DNA of 64,000 nucleotides from DASUPK01 sp963695805. GTDB lineage: Bacteria; Actinomycetota; Thermoleophilia; Solirubrobacterales; 70-9. Every line of letters begins with the position of its first letter. Within the stretch, counting starts at the first letter, position 1. The stretch lies in contig CAVOHV010000002.1 of assembly GCA_963695805.1 (NCBI GenBank), positions 62,001-126,000 on the forward strand, written 5' to 3'. The notes beneath the pieces are model-generated. The model did not search any database. It saw only the letters and a list, made by a program, of their open reading frames with translations, and was not told the origin of the DNA. Shown here piece after piece: positions 42,359-51,498 of the stretch. A program made the position numbers and the translations under genes.

Positions 42359-44281
42359 CTAGGCAGGCGCCTCGACGCCCGGCAAGATCGGCGGCCCCGC
42401 CGCCGACGCGGTGGAGCGGGCGCTCTCGGGCTGGGCCACGACGATCACCCGGCAGGGACGCTCGGCGAGCACGGTCTGGAGCGTCTTGCCGTAGAGCGGC
42501 GCTCCGTTGCGGTAGCGGAGGCCCATGACGAGCGCGACCGCCTTCAGCTGACGCGCCTCCTCCGCGATCGAGTGGCCGGCCTGGTTGGGCCTGACCCGGT
42601 GGATGTGCCCGCTGACGCGCAGGCCGCCGATCAGCTTCGCCTGCTCGATCTTCGAGCGCGCCTCCTGGTCCTGCTCCGAGAGTGGGGCGTCGAGCGGCAG
42701 GTGATTGGGGACGGTGACGATCGCGATCACGTGCACCGCGCGTCGCTTCTTGCCCGCCAACTTGACGGCGGTGACCATCGTCTGCTCATTGAACGGCTCG
42801 TCGTCCTCGAAAGCGACGAGGACGCTCTTGTACTCGATCTCCTCGACGCCGAGCGGCTCCGGGAGCAGCACCTTGTGCGTCTGGATGGGAGAGAGCCCGA
42901 GCGAGCGGCGGTAGAGCAGGTAGATGGTGAGCCCGAACGCCATCCAGATCGCCCCGATGACGAGGGTCCTGGGATTGAGCGCCATCACGACGATCCATGC
43001 CGCGAAGGTGCCGAAACCCCCGAGCACCGCGGTCAGGGGGATATCGAAGCCGAAGGCATGGACGCTTCCCGGTGGCTTCCAGGCGCGCTCCTTGTCCGGG
43101 TAGCGCTGGCGCAGCTTGATCACTGAGATGTGCGCGATCGTGAAAGAGAGCATCGCGCCGAACGAGTAGAGGGTCGCCAGCAGCTCGGTCTCTCCGGGGA
43201 TCATGGTGATGATCGCGATGCCCGAAAAGACCAGGATGGCGATGTATGGCGTGCGGAAGCGGGGATGAATCTGGCGCAACCGCTCGGGTAGCTGGCGGTA
43301 GTGACCCATCGAGAAGGTCAGGCGGGACACCCCGATCAGCCCCGCGTTGGTGGCGATCAGCAGGATCACCGCCGCGAGCACGCCGACGTAGTAGCGCAGC
43401 ACATCGGTGAGCCCGGCGCCGAGGCTGAGGTTCTCGACGATCCCCAGAACCGGGTCACCGGCGAACTTGGACCCCAGGTCGGTCACGTACTCGCCGCCGA
43501 CCTGGTGCACCGGCATTGCCGAGAGCGCGATCAGGGGCAAAAGCGCGTACAGGCCGAGCACGGCGACGACCGTCAGTCCGACTCCGCGAGGGACCGTCCG
43601 CGGGGCGTCCTTGGCCTCCTCGGACATGTTCGAGATCGTCTCGATCCCGGTGTAGGCGATCATCCCCACCGCGATCCCGAGGAGGAAGTCACCCCAGCTG
43701 GGGGCCACCCCGAGGTGGACGTTGTCGACCAGGATGTCGGGGCTGAAGACCAACGCCAGCCCGATCACCACGAGGATGACCTGGGTGAAGAGGTCGGCGA
43801 TCGCCAGGATCAGGTTGAGACGAGTCGACTCCTGGGTCCCCTTGACGTTCAGCGCCGCGAGGAAGACGACGACCGCGACGCCTCCGAGAATGTCGCCCGG
43901 CGACTCCCCGAGCCACGGCCAGAAGACGGCGAGGTAGTGCGGCACGAAGAACGCCGAGATCGCGACCGTGATGATGTAGTTGAGCATCTGCCCCCAGGCC
44001 GCGATGAAGCTGACCAGCTCGTTGAACGCGTGTCGGGCGAAGCTCGCTGACCCGCCCGCCTCCGGGTACATCACGGTCGCCTCGGCGTAGGTGGCCGCGG
44101 TCGCCGTGAAGATCAGGCCGGCGATCACGAAGGCGACCGGGGTCAGCCCGAGGGCGAAGGCCGCCGTGACGCCCAGGGCGTAGTAGATCGACGAGCCCAC
44201 GTTGCCGTAGGCCGCCGAGAAGAGCGCGCCCACGCCGTGGACACGCGCCAGCGATTCGTCCCTTGGGATTCGTCGAGCCAT
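42359..44281 (-). CDS. APC-family permease with C-terminal Usp domain
   Basis: 640 residues. About twelve helices: first with AAYGNVGSSIYYALG (APC substrate segment), then FTATAATYAEATVMYPEAGG and GMIAYTGIETISNMSEEAKD. After about residue 485 a cytosolic universal-stress-type domain (YKSVLVAFEDDEPF, KAVALVMGLRYRNGAPLYGKTLQTVL) ends the protein. Amino acid/amine transport is the usual role of APC members; some import K+ (KimA). Placed between the amine-ligase gene and kdpDE, both readings are open. The Usp tail would sense nucleotide. Divergent from the kdpD-type kinase gene. Confidence 0.85.
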   Translation of the reverse strand: MARRIPRDESLARVHGVGALFSAAYGNVGSSIYYALGVTAAFALGLTPVAFVIAGLIFTATAATYAEATVMYPEAGGSASFARHAFNELVSFIAAWGQMLNYIITVAISAFFVPHYLAVFWPWLGESPGDILGGVAVVVFLAALNVKGTQESTRLNLILAIADLFTQVILVVIGLALVFSPDILVDNVHLGVAPSWGDFLLGIAVGMIAYTGIETISNMSEEAKDAPRTVPRGVGLTVVAVLGLYALLPLIALSAMPVHQVGGEYVTDLGSKFAGDPVLGIVENLSLGAGLTDVLRYYVGVLAAVILLIATNAGLIGVSRLTFSMGHYRQLPERLRQIHPRFRTPYIAILVFSGIAIITMIPGETELLATLYSFGAMLSFTIAHISVIKLRQRYPDKERAWKPPGSVHAFGFDIPLTAVLGGFGTFAAWIVVMALNPRTLVIGAIWMAFGLTIYLLYRRSLGLSPIQTHKVLLPEPLGVEEIEYKSVLVAFEDDEPFNEQTMVTAVKLAGKKRRAVHVIAIVTVPNHLPLDAPLSEQDQEARSKIEQAKLIGGLRVSGHIHRVRPNQAGHSIAEEARQLKAVALVMGLRYRNGAPLYGKTLQTVLAERPCRVIVVAQPESARSTASAAGPPILPGVEAPA

Positions 44282-44356
44282 GACGAGCCGCCTCGAATAT
44301 ACGCGGGGAAGAGGCCGTCCGGCCCGGCTCGGCGAGGGAGCGATACTTGAGGAGGA

Positions 44357-45796
44357 ATGGAGCCGCGAACGCCGTTCCTGCTGCGCGAACCGCCCCGGTC
44401 ACGGGGTCTCGGAACCCTGGTCGCGATTGGGTTGGTCGCGCTCTGCACGGCGGCGATCTATCCGCTGAAGACAATCGCCCCGGACGTCTCCCTGGGCGTC
44501 GTCTATCTGCCGGGCGTCATCGCAGTCTCGATCTTCTGGAGCCTGCGACTTGGCTTGCTCACGGCGCTTGCGAGTGCCGCGGCGTTCAACTTCTTCCACA
44601 TCCCGCCGGTCGGGCAGTTCACGATCTCCGATTCGGAGAACTGGGTCGCCCTGTCCGCATTCCTGGTCGCGGCAGTGATTGCCGGCACACTCGCGGAACT
44701 CGCCCGCGCGCGCGCCCAGGAAGCGGAGGCTAGGCGCCGTGAAGCGGACCTGATGGCCGAGCTGGCGCGGACGCTGCTCGGTGGGCACAGCCTGAACGCC
44801 GCGCTGCCGGTCGCAGCCGAGCGGATTGCCAGCGCGCTTGAGCTGCCCTCAGCCGCGCTGCACCGGCGGGAGGTAGCGGATCAGCCCGGGCGGCTGTCGC
44901 TGGCGCTCACCCGTGACGGGGACCGGCTCGGAACGCTGGTCCTCCCCGCGACCATCGCCCCGGACAGCCTTGTCCGGCTGAACGAGCGACTGCTGCCCGG
45001 ACTCGAAGCGCTGCTTGCAGCGGCGATCGACCGGGAGTCGCTGCTCAGGGCCACGGTCGAGACCGAGGCGTTGAGGCGAAGCGATGAGATCAAGACGGTT
45101 CTCTTGCGAACAGTCTCACACGACTTCCGCACGCCGATCACAGCCATTCGCGCCGCGGCGGAAGCGCTGACCTCGCCCACGATCGACGAACGCGACCGTG
45201 CGGAGCTTCGCGAGGCGATCATCGACGACTCCGACCGGCTCGCCGGCCTGGTCGACAATTTGCTCGATCTCTCGCGGCTGCGGACCGGGACAGCGGAGCC
45301 GTCTCGTGACTGGGTATCGATCGACGAGGTGGTCGAAGCGTCGCTGGAACACCTCGATCTCGACCGCCGCGGCTTTCAACTCTCGATCGACGAAGGGCTG
45401 CCGTTCATCAGGGCGGATGCAACCCAGCTCGAGCGCGTCTTCGTCAACCTGCTCTCCAACGCCGCTCGCTACTCAGCAGGCGACCGGGTTTCGGTCCGCG
45501 CCCGGGAGGTGTCCGGCCGAATCGTGATCCGTGTCGTCGACCGAGGGCCGGGTATCCCCGAGCGCGATCTGGATCGGATCTTCGAGGCCTTCTACCAGGG
45601 CGAAAACGACGCCTCTCACACTGGTGCGGGGCTCGGACTGGCGATCGTAAAAGGCTTCGTCGAGGCGAATGGTGGCGAGGTATCTGTCGAGTCCCTGCCC
45701 GGACAGGGAACGACCTTCGTCGTCGAGTTCCCCCTCGACGGGGTCGAGGCTGGCGAGGCGGGCGAGCCGCTGGCACCGGCACCCGGCGGACGATGA
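44357..45796 (+). CDS. kdpD: KdpD-type histidine kinase, C-terminal half only
   Basis: 479 residues. Starts directly with the four-helix DUF4118 region (ALCTAAIYPLKTIAPDVSLGV... FNFFHIPPVGQFTI), then a GAF-like linker, a dimerisation domain with phospho-His in VSHDFRTPITAIRAA (about 255) and an ATPase domain with NLLSNAARYS, DRGPGIPERD and GLGLAIVKGF. The usual N-terminal KdpD sensor with Walker motifs is missing here but occurs as a separate gene at 54084. It overlaps kdpE by an ATGA. Controls kdp transcription in response to K+ or turgor. Confidence 0.92.
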   Translation: MEPRTPFLLREPPRSRGLGTLVAIGLVALCTAAIYPLKTIAPDVSLGVVYLPGVIAVSIFWSLRLGLLTALASAAAFNFFHIPPVGQFTISDSENWVALSAFLVAAVIAGTLAELARARAQEAEARRREADLMAELARTLLGGHSLNAALPVAAERIASALELPSAALHRREVADQPGRLSLALTRDGDRLGTLVLPATIAPDSLVRLNERLLPGLEALLAAAIDRESLLRATVETEALRRSDEIKTVLLRTVSHDFRTPITAIRAAAEALTSPTIDERDRAELREAIIDDSDRLAGLVDNLLDLSRLRTGTAEPSRDWVSIDEVVEASLEHLDLDRRGFQLSIDEGLPFIRADATQLERVFVNLLSNAARYSAGDRVSVRAREVSGRIVIRVVDRGPGIPERDLDRIFEAFYQGENDASHTGAGLGLAIVKGFVEANGGEVSVESLPGQGTTFVVEFPLDGVEAGEAGEPLAPAPGGR

Positions 45797-46467
45797 GCCA
45801 GAGGATCCTCGTCTGTGACGACGAGATGCAGATCCGCCGCGCGCTGCGAGTGGTCCTCAAGGACGCCGGCTTCGAGGTGCTCGAGACGGCGGGCGCCGAG
45901 GAGGCCATCGATGCGGCTTCCGTGAAGCCGCCCGACGCCGCCATCATCGACCTCTTGCTGCCCGATGGCGACGGCATCGAGGTCTGCCGCAGCATCCGCT
46001 CCTGGAGCGAGATGCCGATTCTGGTGCTCTCCGCGGTCGGCGAGGAGGATCAAAAGGTGCGTGCACTCGAAGCCGGCGCGGACGACTACGTCACCAAGCC
46101 CTTCGGACCGCGCGAGTTGATCGCGAGACTCAACGCCGCTCTCCGCCGTGCCGGCGGGGGACCCGACGAGCCGGCAATCGAGGTCGAGGGGCTCAAGATC
46201 GATCTCGCGGCCCACACTGTGAACAGAGAGGGAGAAGAGATCCACCTGACGCCGATCGAGTTTCGGCTGCTGGCAGCGCTGGCGCGCAATCGTGGGCGTC
46301 TGATGACCCATCGCGCCCTCCTGCGGGAGGTCTGGGGGCCGGAATGGGAGGAGGACACCCAGACCCTGCGGACGCACATCGCAAATCTGAGGCGGAAGAT
46401 CGAGCCCGCGGAGGGACCGCGCTACATCCACACGGATCCCGGCATCGGGTACCGGTTCGCGGGCTGA
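45793..46467 (+). CDS. kdpE: KdpE-type response regulator
   Basis: 224 residues. Receiver domain with acidic pocket (VCDDE), phospho-Asp in IIDLLLPDGDG (about 53) and Lys in YVTKPFGPREL; OmpR-type winged helix ending with NRGRLMTHRALLREVWG and THIANLRRKIEP. ATGA overlap with the kinase gene indicates coupling. Regulates kdp genes; candidate target boxes of 11-bp period lie 29 bp downstream and ahead of kdpF. Confidence 0.94.
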   Translation: MSQRILVCDDEMQIRRALRVVLKDAGFEVLETAGAEEAIDAASVKPPDAAIIDLLLPDGDGIEVCRSIRSWSEMPILVLSAVGEEDQKVRALEAGADDYVTKPFGPRELIARLNAALRRAGGGPDEPAIEVEGLKIDLAAHTVNREGEEIHLTPIEFRLLAALARNRGRLMTHRALLREVWGPEWEEDTQTLRTHIANLRRKIEPAEGPRYIHTDPGIGYRFAG

Positions 46468-46495
46468 CGCCGGGTCGGGGGGCACCCGCCCCGTC

Positions 46496-46513
46496 CTTCA
46501 CGGAATCTTTGTG
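46496..46513 (+). promoter_or_regulatory. candidate KdpE box 1
   Basis: Direct repeat CTTCACG-GAAT-CTTTGTG with 11-bp period, the spacing used by OmpR/PhoB-family regulators. It is in the gap after kdpE and ahead of the 108-residue gene and kdpA copy 1. A similar repeat is found before kdpF. Confidence 0.45.
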
Positions 46514-46590
46514 GGAATGGTCCGAGTCTTCGTCTTTTCGTCATGCGGCCCCGGCGAGACTCTTGGGTACCTCCTCATGAAAGCCCGCCG

Positions 46591-46917
46591 ATGACCGGAC
46601 ACAAGCCTTGGAGCGAAAACCACGACAAAGGCGACGAGTGGCCGAAAACGCTGGTGACCTACGAAGACGGCAAGCTACCGGGAAAGCCGGTGCAAGTAGT
46701 CCCCCTCAGCGAAGCCGAGCGTTTGCAACGGCAGGTGGACTATTTCAAGGACGCCGCTGACCTCCACTTTGCCGATGCGGAGCGATTTCGCAACGCGCTG
46801 GTTCAGATCGCAGATGCCGAGTCAGGCATTTGGGGAACCATCGCTCGCAAGGCCCTCAACTCACAAGAGGAAGGTCCGCTCTCCACATGGAACACGGAGT
46901 TGGGGAAGAAGCCATGA
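46591..46917 (+). CDS. hypothetical hydrophilic protein
   Basis: 108 residues from ATG 46591. No family recognised. Highly charged, with SEAERLQRQVDYFKDAADLHFADAERF likely helical and no membrane segment or signal. Its codons are visibly lower in GC (GAAAACCACGACAAAGGC, CAAGTAGTC) than the neighbours, a hint of recent acquisition. It interrupts the usual kdpE-to-kdpA arrangement. Confidence 0.55.
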   Translation: MTGHKPWSENHDKGDEWPKTLVTYEDGKLPGKPVQVVPLSEAERLQRQVDYFKDAADLHFADAERFRNALVQIADAESGIWGTIARKALNSQEEGPLSTWNTELGKKP

Positions 46918-47053
46918 TCGATAGCCCCGAGGGCACCGGCGCGCTCTGGGGGATGGGCGGTGAGGCCGAGCTTCAAGTCGCGGCGGGGGAGGCGCAGCAT
47001 GGGTTCGATCATGGCCCGGCACTCGGCAGGTTCGATCAGTAATCGCTTAGGAC
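46918..47053 (+). other. leader region of kdpA copy 1
   Basis: 136 bp without a gene. Contains a direct repeat GGTTCGATCA (47002-47011 and 47029-47038) and a GATCGAT near 46917. No riboswitch core is seen. The ribosome site before kdpA copy 1 is weak (AGGA one base from ATG). Confidence 0.35.
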
Positions 47054-48832
47054 ATGACCGCGCAGGGCTGGCTCCAGATAGCGCTCTTCCTCGCGCTCTT
47101 GACGGCCCTGACCCCCCTTCTTGGCGCCTACATGGCGCGCGTCTATCGCGGTGAGAGGCTGGCGCTCGAGCGGCTGTTCGGGCCGCTCGAACGCGTGATC
47201 TATCGCCTCATCGGTGCATCGGCCCGGGAGGGACAGGACTGGAAGGCCTATGGGCGGACCACGATCGTCTTCAGCCTCGTCCTCTGGCTCGTCCTCTACG
47301 GGATCCTCCGAACGCAGGGCGCCCACCCCTTCAACCCGGAGAGCTTTCACTCGGGCCCGTGGGATCTCTCCTTCAACACCGCCTCGTCGTTCGTCACGAA
47401 CACGAGCTGGCAGTACTACGGCGGCGAGACCACCCTGAGCAACTTCTCGCAGATGGCGGGGATCACGTTGCAGATGTTCGTCTCCGGTGCCGTGGGGATG
47501 GCGGTGCTTGCGGCCGTGATCCGCGGCATCGCGAGCAGAGGCGCATCGGACCTCGGCAACTTCTGGCGGGACGTCACCCGCACCCTGCTCTACATCCTGT
47601 TGCCACTCTCGTTCGTGGCCGCCATCTTCCTGGTCTCGCAAGGCGTCGTCCAGACGCTGGGCGGATTCCCGACCTACGAGACGCTGGGCGGCGCCCAGCA
47701 GACCCTCGCCGTCGGGCCGGTGGCCTCCCTCGAGCCGATCAAGATCCTGGCCGGCGATGGGGGCGGCTTCTTCAACGTGAACAGCGCGACGCCGTTCGAG
47801 AATCCGACCCAGCTCTCGAACTTCGTCGAGCTCCTCTTCCTGCTGCTCATCCCGGCGTCCCTGACCGCCACCCTCGGGCGCATGGTCGGGAACCGCCGCC
47901 AGGGCTGGGCGCTGTTCGCCGCGATGATGATCATGCTGGCCGTCGGGATCGGCGTCACGTACGGCGCTGAGCAGGACGGTTCGCCCGCGCAGCACGTCGC
48001 GGGAATGGAGACCGCAGCCGCTGACGGCAGCACCGGCGGCAACCTGGAGGGCAAGGAGCAGCGTTTCGGCATCGCCGACAGCTCGGCCTGGACGGGGGCG
48101 GCGACGGCCGGCGGCGACGGAGCGGTCGACTCGGCGCTCGATTCCTATACGGGTATCGCGGCTCTCGTGCCGCTCACCAACATGATGACCAGCGAGGTCG
48201 TCTTCGGCGGGCCCGGCTCCGGGCTCTACGGAATGTTGCTCCTCGTCCTGCTCTCCGTCTTCATAGCCGGGCTGATGGTCGGCAGAACGCCGGAGTATCT
48301 CGGCAAGAAGATCGAGTCACGGGAGATCAAGCTGGTGATGATCGGCGTGCTCGTCGTGCCTCTCGGCGTGCTCGTGGCAACGGCGTTGGCCCTCTCCAGC
48401 AAGTGGGGGGCACCGTCGATCTTCAACCCCGGACCGCAGGGGTTCGCCGAGACGCTCTACGCATACACCTCGCAGACGGTCAACAATGGCTCCGCCTTCG
48501 CCGGCTATACGGGATTCGTCCAGCCCCATGCGCCCGGTAACGCCGGCGCCTACGGCATCACTTTCGCCGACCTGATCGGGGGTCTCACCATGCTGATCGG
48601 CCGCTTTGCGCGATGCTGACGGCGCTTGCCGCCGATGCTGACGGCGCTTGCAGTAGCCGGCTCCCTCTCCACCAAACGGCTCTCACCGGCGGGACCCGGC
48701 ACGCTGAGGACCGATACGCCGACCTTCGTCTACCTGCTCATTTTCGTGGTGATCGTCGTCGCTGCGCTCACCTTCTTCCCGGCACTGCTGCTCGGCCCGT
48801 TCGTCCAGGGCCTCACCGACCAGCTCTTCTGA
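47054..48832 (+). pseudogene. kdpA: kdpA copy 1, interrupted by tandem duplication with stop
   Basis: About 590 codons similar along their length to the intact kdpA at 49075. After GGLTMLIGRFA the sequence CGATGCTGACGGCGCTTG is present twice (48611-48628 and 48633-48650). The extra 21 bp keep the overall frame but place TGA at 48617-48619, and the protein continues after it as PMLTALAVAGSLSTK... to 48832. One selectivity loop reads AGDGGGFFNVNS where copy 2 and typical KdpA have GTNGGGFFN. The upstream frame would give a 521-residue truncated protein lacking the last helices. Confidence 0.9.
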
Positions 48833-48838
48833 GCGCCC

Positions 48839-48856
48839 CTTGACGAAATCTTGATG
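48839..48856 (+). promoter_or_regulatory. candidate KdpE box 2
   Basis: Direct repeat CTTGACG-AAAT-CTTGATG, 11-bp period, in the only gap between kdpA copy 1 and the kdpF genes. It matches box 1 in seven-mer and spacing, and a third CCTTGATGG follows at 48890. Confidence 0.5.
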
Positions 48857-48911
48857 CGGTCCGGGCAAAGCCCCACGAGTCCTTGATGGCGGCGGCGCGA
48901 TCCTGCCGCTC

Positions 48912-48992
48912 ATGGATCTGATCCCGATCGCGATCGCGCTGGTCGTCTTCGCGGCGCTCTACTTCCTGATCGACGGGCTGGACCGGATATGA
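48912..48992 (+). CDS. 26-residue membrane peptide upstream of kdpF
   Basis: MDLIPIAIALVVFAALYFLI plus DGLDRI; one transmembrane helix. The stop overlaps the kdpF ATG (ATGA), so the two are coupled. The DGLDR end resembles short Kdp-linked peptides in actinobacteria. Function unknown; it may support complex assembly as KdpF does. No strong ribosome site. Confidence 0.6.
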   Translation: MDLIPIAIALVVFAALYFLIDGLDRI

Positions 48993-49078
48993 GCTTCGCC
49001 GAGGGCTCATTGCTGGTCATCTCGATCGCCCTCTTCATCTACCTGCTCTACGCGCTGCTGCGGGGCGAACGGCTGTGA
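48989..49078 (+). CDS. kdpF: KdpF small subunit
   Basis: 29 residues: one helix ending YLLYALLRGERL, the usual KdpF shape (helix followed by a basic-acid Leu end). KdpF stabilises the KdpABC complex in the membrane. It overlaps its neighbours on both sides by four bases (ATGA with the 26-residue gene, GTGA with kdpA). Confidence 0.8.
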   Translation: MSFAEGSLLVISIALFIYLLYALLRGERL

Positions 49079-50841
49079 CCGCAAACGGCTGGCTGCAACT
49101 GGCGATTTATTTCGCCGTCCTCACGGCGCTGGTACCGCTGCTCGGTGGCTACATGGCGCGCGTCTACCAGGGCGAGCGGATTCTGCTCGAGCGGCCGCTC
49201 GGCTGGCTGGAGCGGCTGATCTACCGACTGCTCGGTCCGGCGGCACGCACGGAGCAGGACTGGAAGAGCTACGGCAAGACCACCATCGTCTTCAGCCTCG
49301 TCTTCTTCCTGGTCCTCTACACGATCCTGCGCACCCAGAACATCCACCCCTTCAACCCGGAGGGCTTCAACTCGGCGCCCTGGGACGTGACCTTCAACAC
49401 CACGTCCTCCTTTGTCACCAACACGAACTGGCAGTACTACGGCGGCGAGACGACGATGAGCTACTTCTCGCAGATGGCCGGCCTGGCCGTCCAGAACTTC
49501 GTCTCGGCGGCGGTCGGCATGGCCGTGCTGGCCGCCGTGATCCGCGGCTTCGCCAGTCGCGGGGTGAAGGAGCTGGGCAACTTCTGGCGTGACGTCACCC
49601 GCACCCTCCTCTACATCCTGCTGCCGCTGGCGGTGATCGGGACCCTGATCCTCGTCTCCCAGGGCGTGATCCAGAACCTCTCGTCCTATGCCAGCTTCAC
49701 CGGCTTGGGCGGACTCGATCAGACCCTCGCGGGGGGACCGGCCGCATCGCAGATCGCCATCAAGCAGCTGGGGACCAACGGCGGCGGCTTCTTCAACGTC
49801 AACAGCACCTTCCCGTTCGAGAACCCGACGCAGTTCTCGAACTTCGTCGAGATGCTCTTCATCCTGCTGATCCCCGCCGCGGCGACCGCGCAGTTCGGCC
49901 GTATGGTCGGCAACCGCCGCCAGGGCTGGGCCCTCTACGCCACGATGGTGGTCTTCTCGGTCAGCCTGTTCGGCGTCGCCTATGCCGCCGAGCAGAACGG
50001 CTCTCCCGCCCAGCACGTCGCGGGCGAGCAGACCGCCGCAGCCGACGGCACCACGGGCGGCAACCTGGAGGGGAACGAGCAGCGCAACGGCATCACCGAC
50101 AGCGCTCTGTGGGCGAATGTCACCACGGACGCTTCGAACGGCTCCGTGAACTCGTCCCATGACTCCTACACCGGCATCGGCGGCCTCGTCCCCCTGACCA
50201 ACATGATGACCGGGGAGGTGATCTTCGGCGGGGTCGGCTCGGGGCTGTACGGGATGCTCTTGACGGTCCTCCTGGCGGTGTTCATAGCCGGCCTGATGGT
50301 GGGGAGAACGCCGGAATACCTCGGCAAGAAGGTCGAATCCCGCGAGATGAAGCTGGTGCTGATCGGGCTGCTCTTCACACCGATGGTGGCCCTGATCGCA
50401 ACCGGTATCGCGATCTCGAGCAAGTACGGGGCGCCCTCGATCTACAACCCCGGGCCGCAGGGCTTCTCGGAGACGCTCTACGCCTACACCTCACAGGCGA
50501 ACAACAACGGGTCGGCCTTCGCCGGCTACACGGGCTTCGTCCAGCCCAATGCCCCGGGCAACGCCGGCGCCTACGGGATCAGCTTCGCCGACATCCTGGG
50601 CGGGCTTTCGATGCTGACTGCCCGCTTCGTCCCCCTGCTCTCGGCGCTGGCCGTCGCGGGGTCGCTGTCGATGAAGCGGATCGTGCCCGTCGGCCCAGGC
50701 ACCTTCCGAACCGACAACGCCACCTTCGTGATCCTGCTGCTCGCGGTGATCGTGATCGTGGCGGCGCTCACCTTCTTCCCCGCAGTCCTGCTCGGCCCGG
50801 TCGTCCAGGGCCTGACCGACCAACTCGGATTCCCGACCTGA
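49075..50841 (+). CDS. kdpA: potassium-transporting ATPase subunit A
   Basis: 588 residues from GTG 49075, overlapping the kdpF stop (GTGA). The channel-like subunit that binds and passes K+. The four filter loops are seen: FVTNTNWQYYGGET, GTNGGGFFNVNS, PLTNMMTGEVIFGGVGSGLYG and NNGSAFAGYTGF. Length is near the normal 555-600. This is the intact copy, followed by kdpC and kdpB. Close similarity to the broken copy 1 indicates a local duplication. Confidence 0.96.
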   Translation: MTANGWLQLAIYFAVLTALVPLLGGYMARVYQGERILLERPLGWLERLIYRLLGPAARTEQDWKSYGKTTIVFSLVFFLVLYTILRTQNIHPFNPEGFNSAPWDVTFNTTSSFVTNTNWQYYGGETTMSYFSQMAGLAVQNFVSAAVGMAVLAAVIRGFASRGVKELGNFWRDVTRTLLYILLPLAVIGTLILVSQGVIQNLSSYASFTGLGGLDQTLAGGPAASQIAIKQLGTNGGGFFNVNSTFPFENPTQFSNFVEMLFILLIPAAATAQFGRMVGNRRQGWALYATMVVFSVSLFGVAYAAEQNGSPAQHVAGEQTAAADGTTGGNLEGNEQRNGITDSALWANVTTDASNGSVNSSHDSYTGIGGLVPLTNMMTGEVIFGGVGSGLYGMLLTVLLAVFIAGLMVGRTPEYLGKKVESREMKLVLIGLLFTPMVALIATGIAISSKYGAPSIYNPGPQGFSETLYAYTSQANNNGSAFAGYTGFVQPNAPGNAGAYGISFADILGGLSMLTARFVPLLSALAVAGSLSMKRIVPVGPGTFRTDNATFVILLLAVIVIVAALTFFPAVLLGPVVQGLTDQLGFPT

Positions 50842-50853
50842 TCGCCTAGCGAA

Positions 50854-51498
50854 ATGCGCAGAGACATCACAGCCTCAATCATCGCCGCGGTGGCCTTCAC
50901 GCTGATCTTCGGCCTGGCCTATCCGCTGATCGCCACCGGCGTCTCGCAGGTCCTCTTCCCGAACAAGTCGGACGGCAGCCAGGTGAAGGTCGACGGCAAG
51001 GTCGTGGGCTCGAAGCTGATCGGCCAGAGCTTCACGATCCGCCACGCGATTCCCCCCGAGGAGCGCGGCAAGTTCGGCAAGAAGCAGATCAAGGAGCCGG
51101 ACCCGAAGTACTTCCAGCCGCGGCCGTCGGTGACCACCTACAGCCCGGACGTCACCTTCTTCAACAACCTGGGACCCAACAACAAGGCCCTGATGCAGCA
51201 ATTCAAGGGCTACATCCAGGACTACCTCGCGCTCGAGAAGCCCTACACGCCCGGCCTGAAGCGCAAGGACATCCCCGTTGACGCGATCACGTCTTCGGCC
51301 TCGGGCGTCGACCCGCACATCTCCCAGAAGAACGCCCGGATCCAGGCCAACCGGATCTCGAAGGTCCGCGGCATCCCGCTCGACCGCGTGAATGAGTTGA
51401 TCGACGGCAACACGGACGGACGGGCGCTCGGAGTCCTCGGTGAGCCCGGTGTGAACGTTCTCGAGCTCAACATCGCCCTCGACAAGGAGCAACCTTGA
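50854..51498 (+). CDS. kdpC: potassium-transporting ATPase subunit C
   Basis: 214 residues; one N-terminal helix (ASIIAAVAFTLIFGLAYPLIA) then a soluble domain with SKLIGQSF, FQPRPSV and SGVDPHISQKNARIQANRIS, the KdpC signature. It assists KdpB in ATP binding. It lies between kdpA and kdpB, whereas the common order is A-B-C. The stop shares one base with the kdpB start. Slightly longer than usual because of an insertion near residues 70-90. Confidence 0.95.
   Translation: MRRDITASIIAAVAFTLIFGLAYPLIATGVSQVLFPNKSDGSQVKVDGKVVGSKLIGQSFTIRHAIPPEERGKFGKKQIKEPDPKYFQPRPSVTTYSPDVTFFNNLGPNNKALMQQFKGYIQDYLALEKPYTPGLKRKDIPVDAITSSASGVDPHISQKNARIQANRISKVRGIPLDRVNELIDGNTDGRALGVLGEPGVNVLELNIALDKEQP

Noticed and set aside
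40937..43126. A 729-codon frame running from the GlnA3/PuuA-like gene into the antisense of the permease.
   Set aside because: After about 42013 the residues are Arg-rich noise; family similarity continues in the neighbouring frame, so this is the result of a one-base shift.
46918..47053. A c-di-AMP riboswitch in front of kdpA copy 1, expected from other bacteria.
   Set aside because: None of the conserved aptamer cores occur; only a direct repeat GGTTCGATCA is present.
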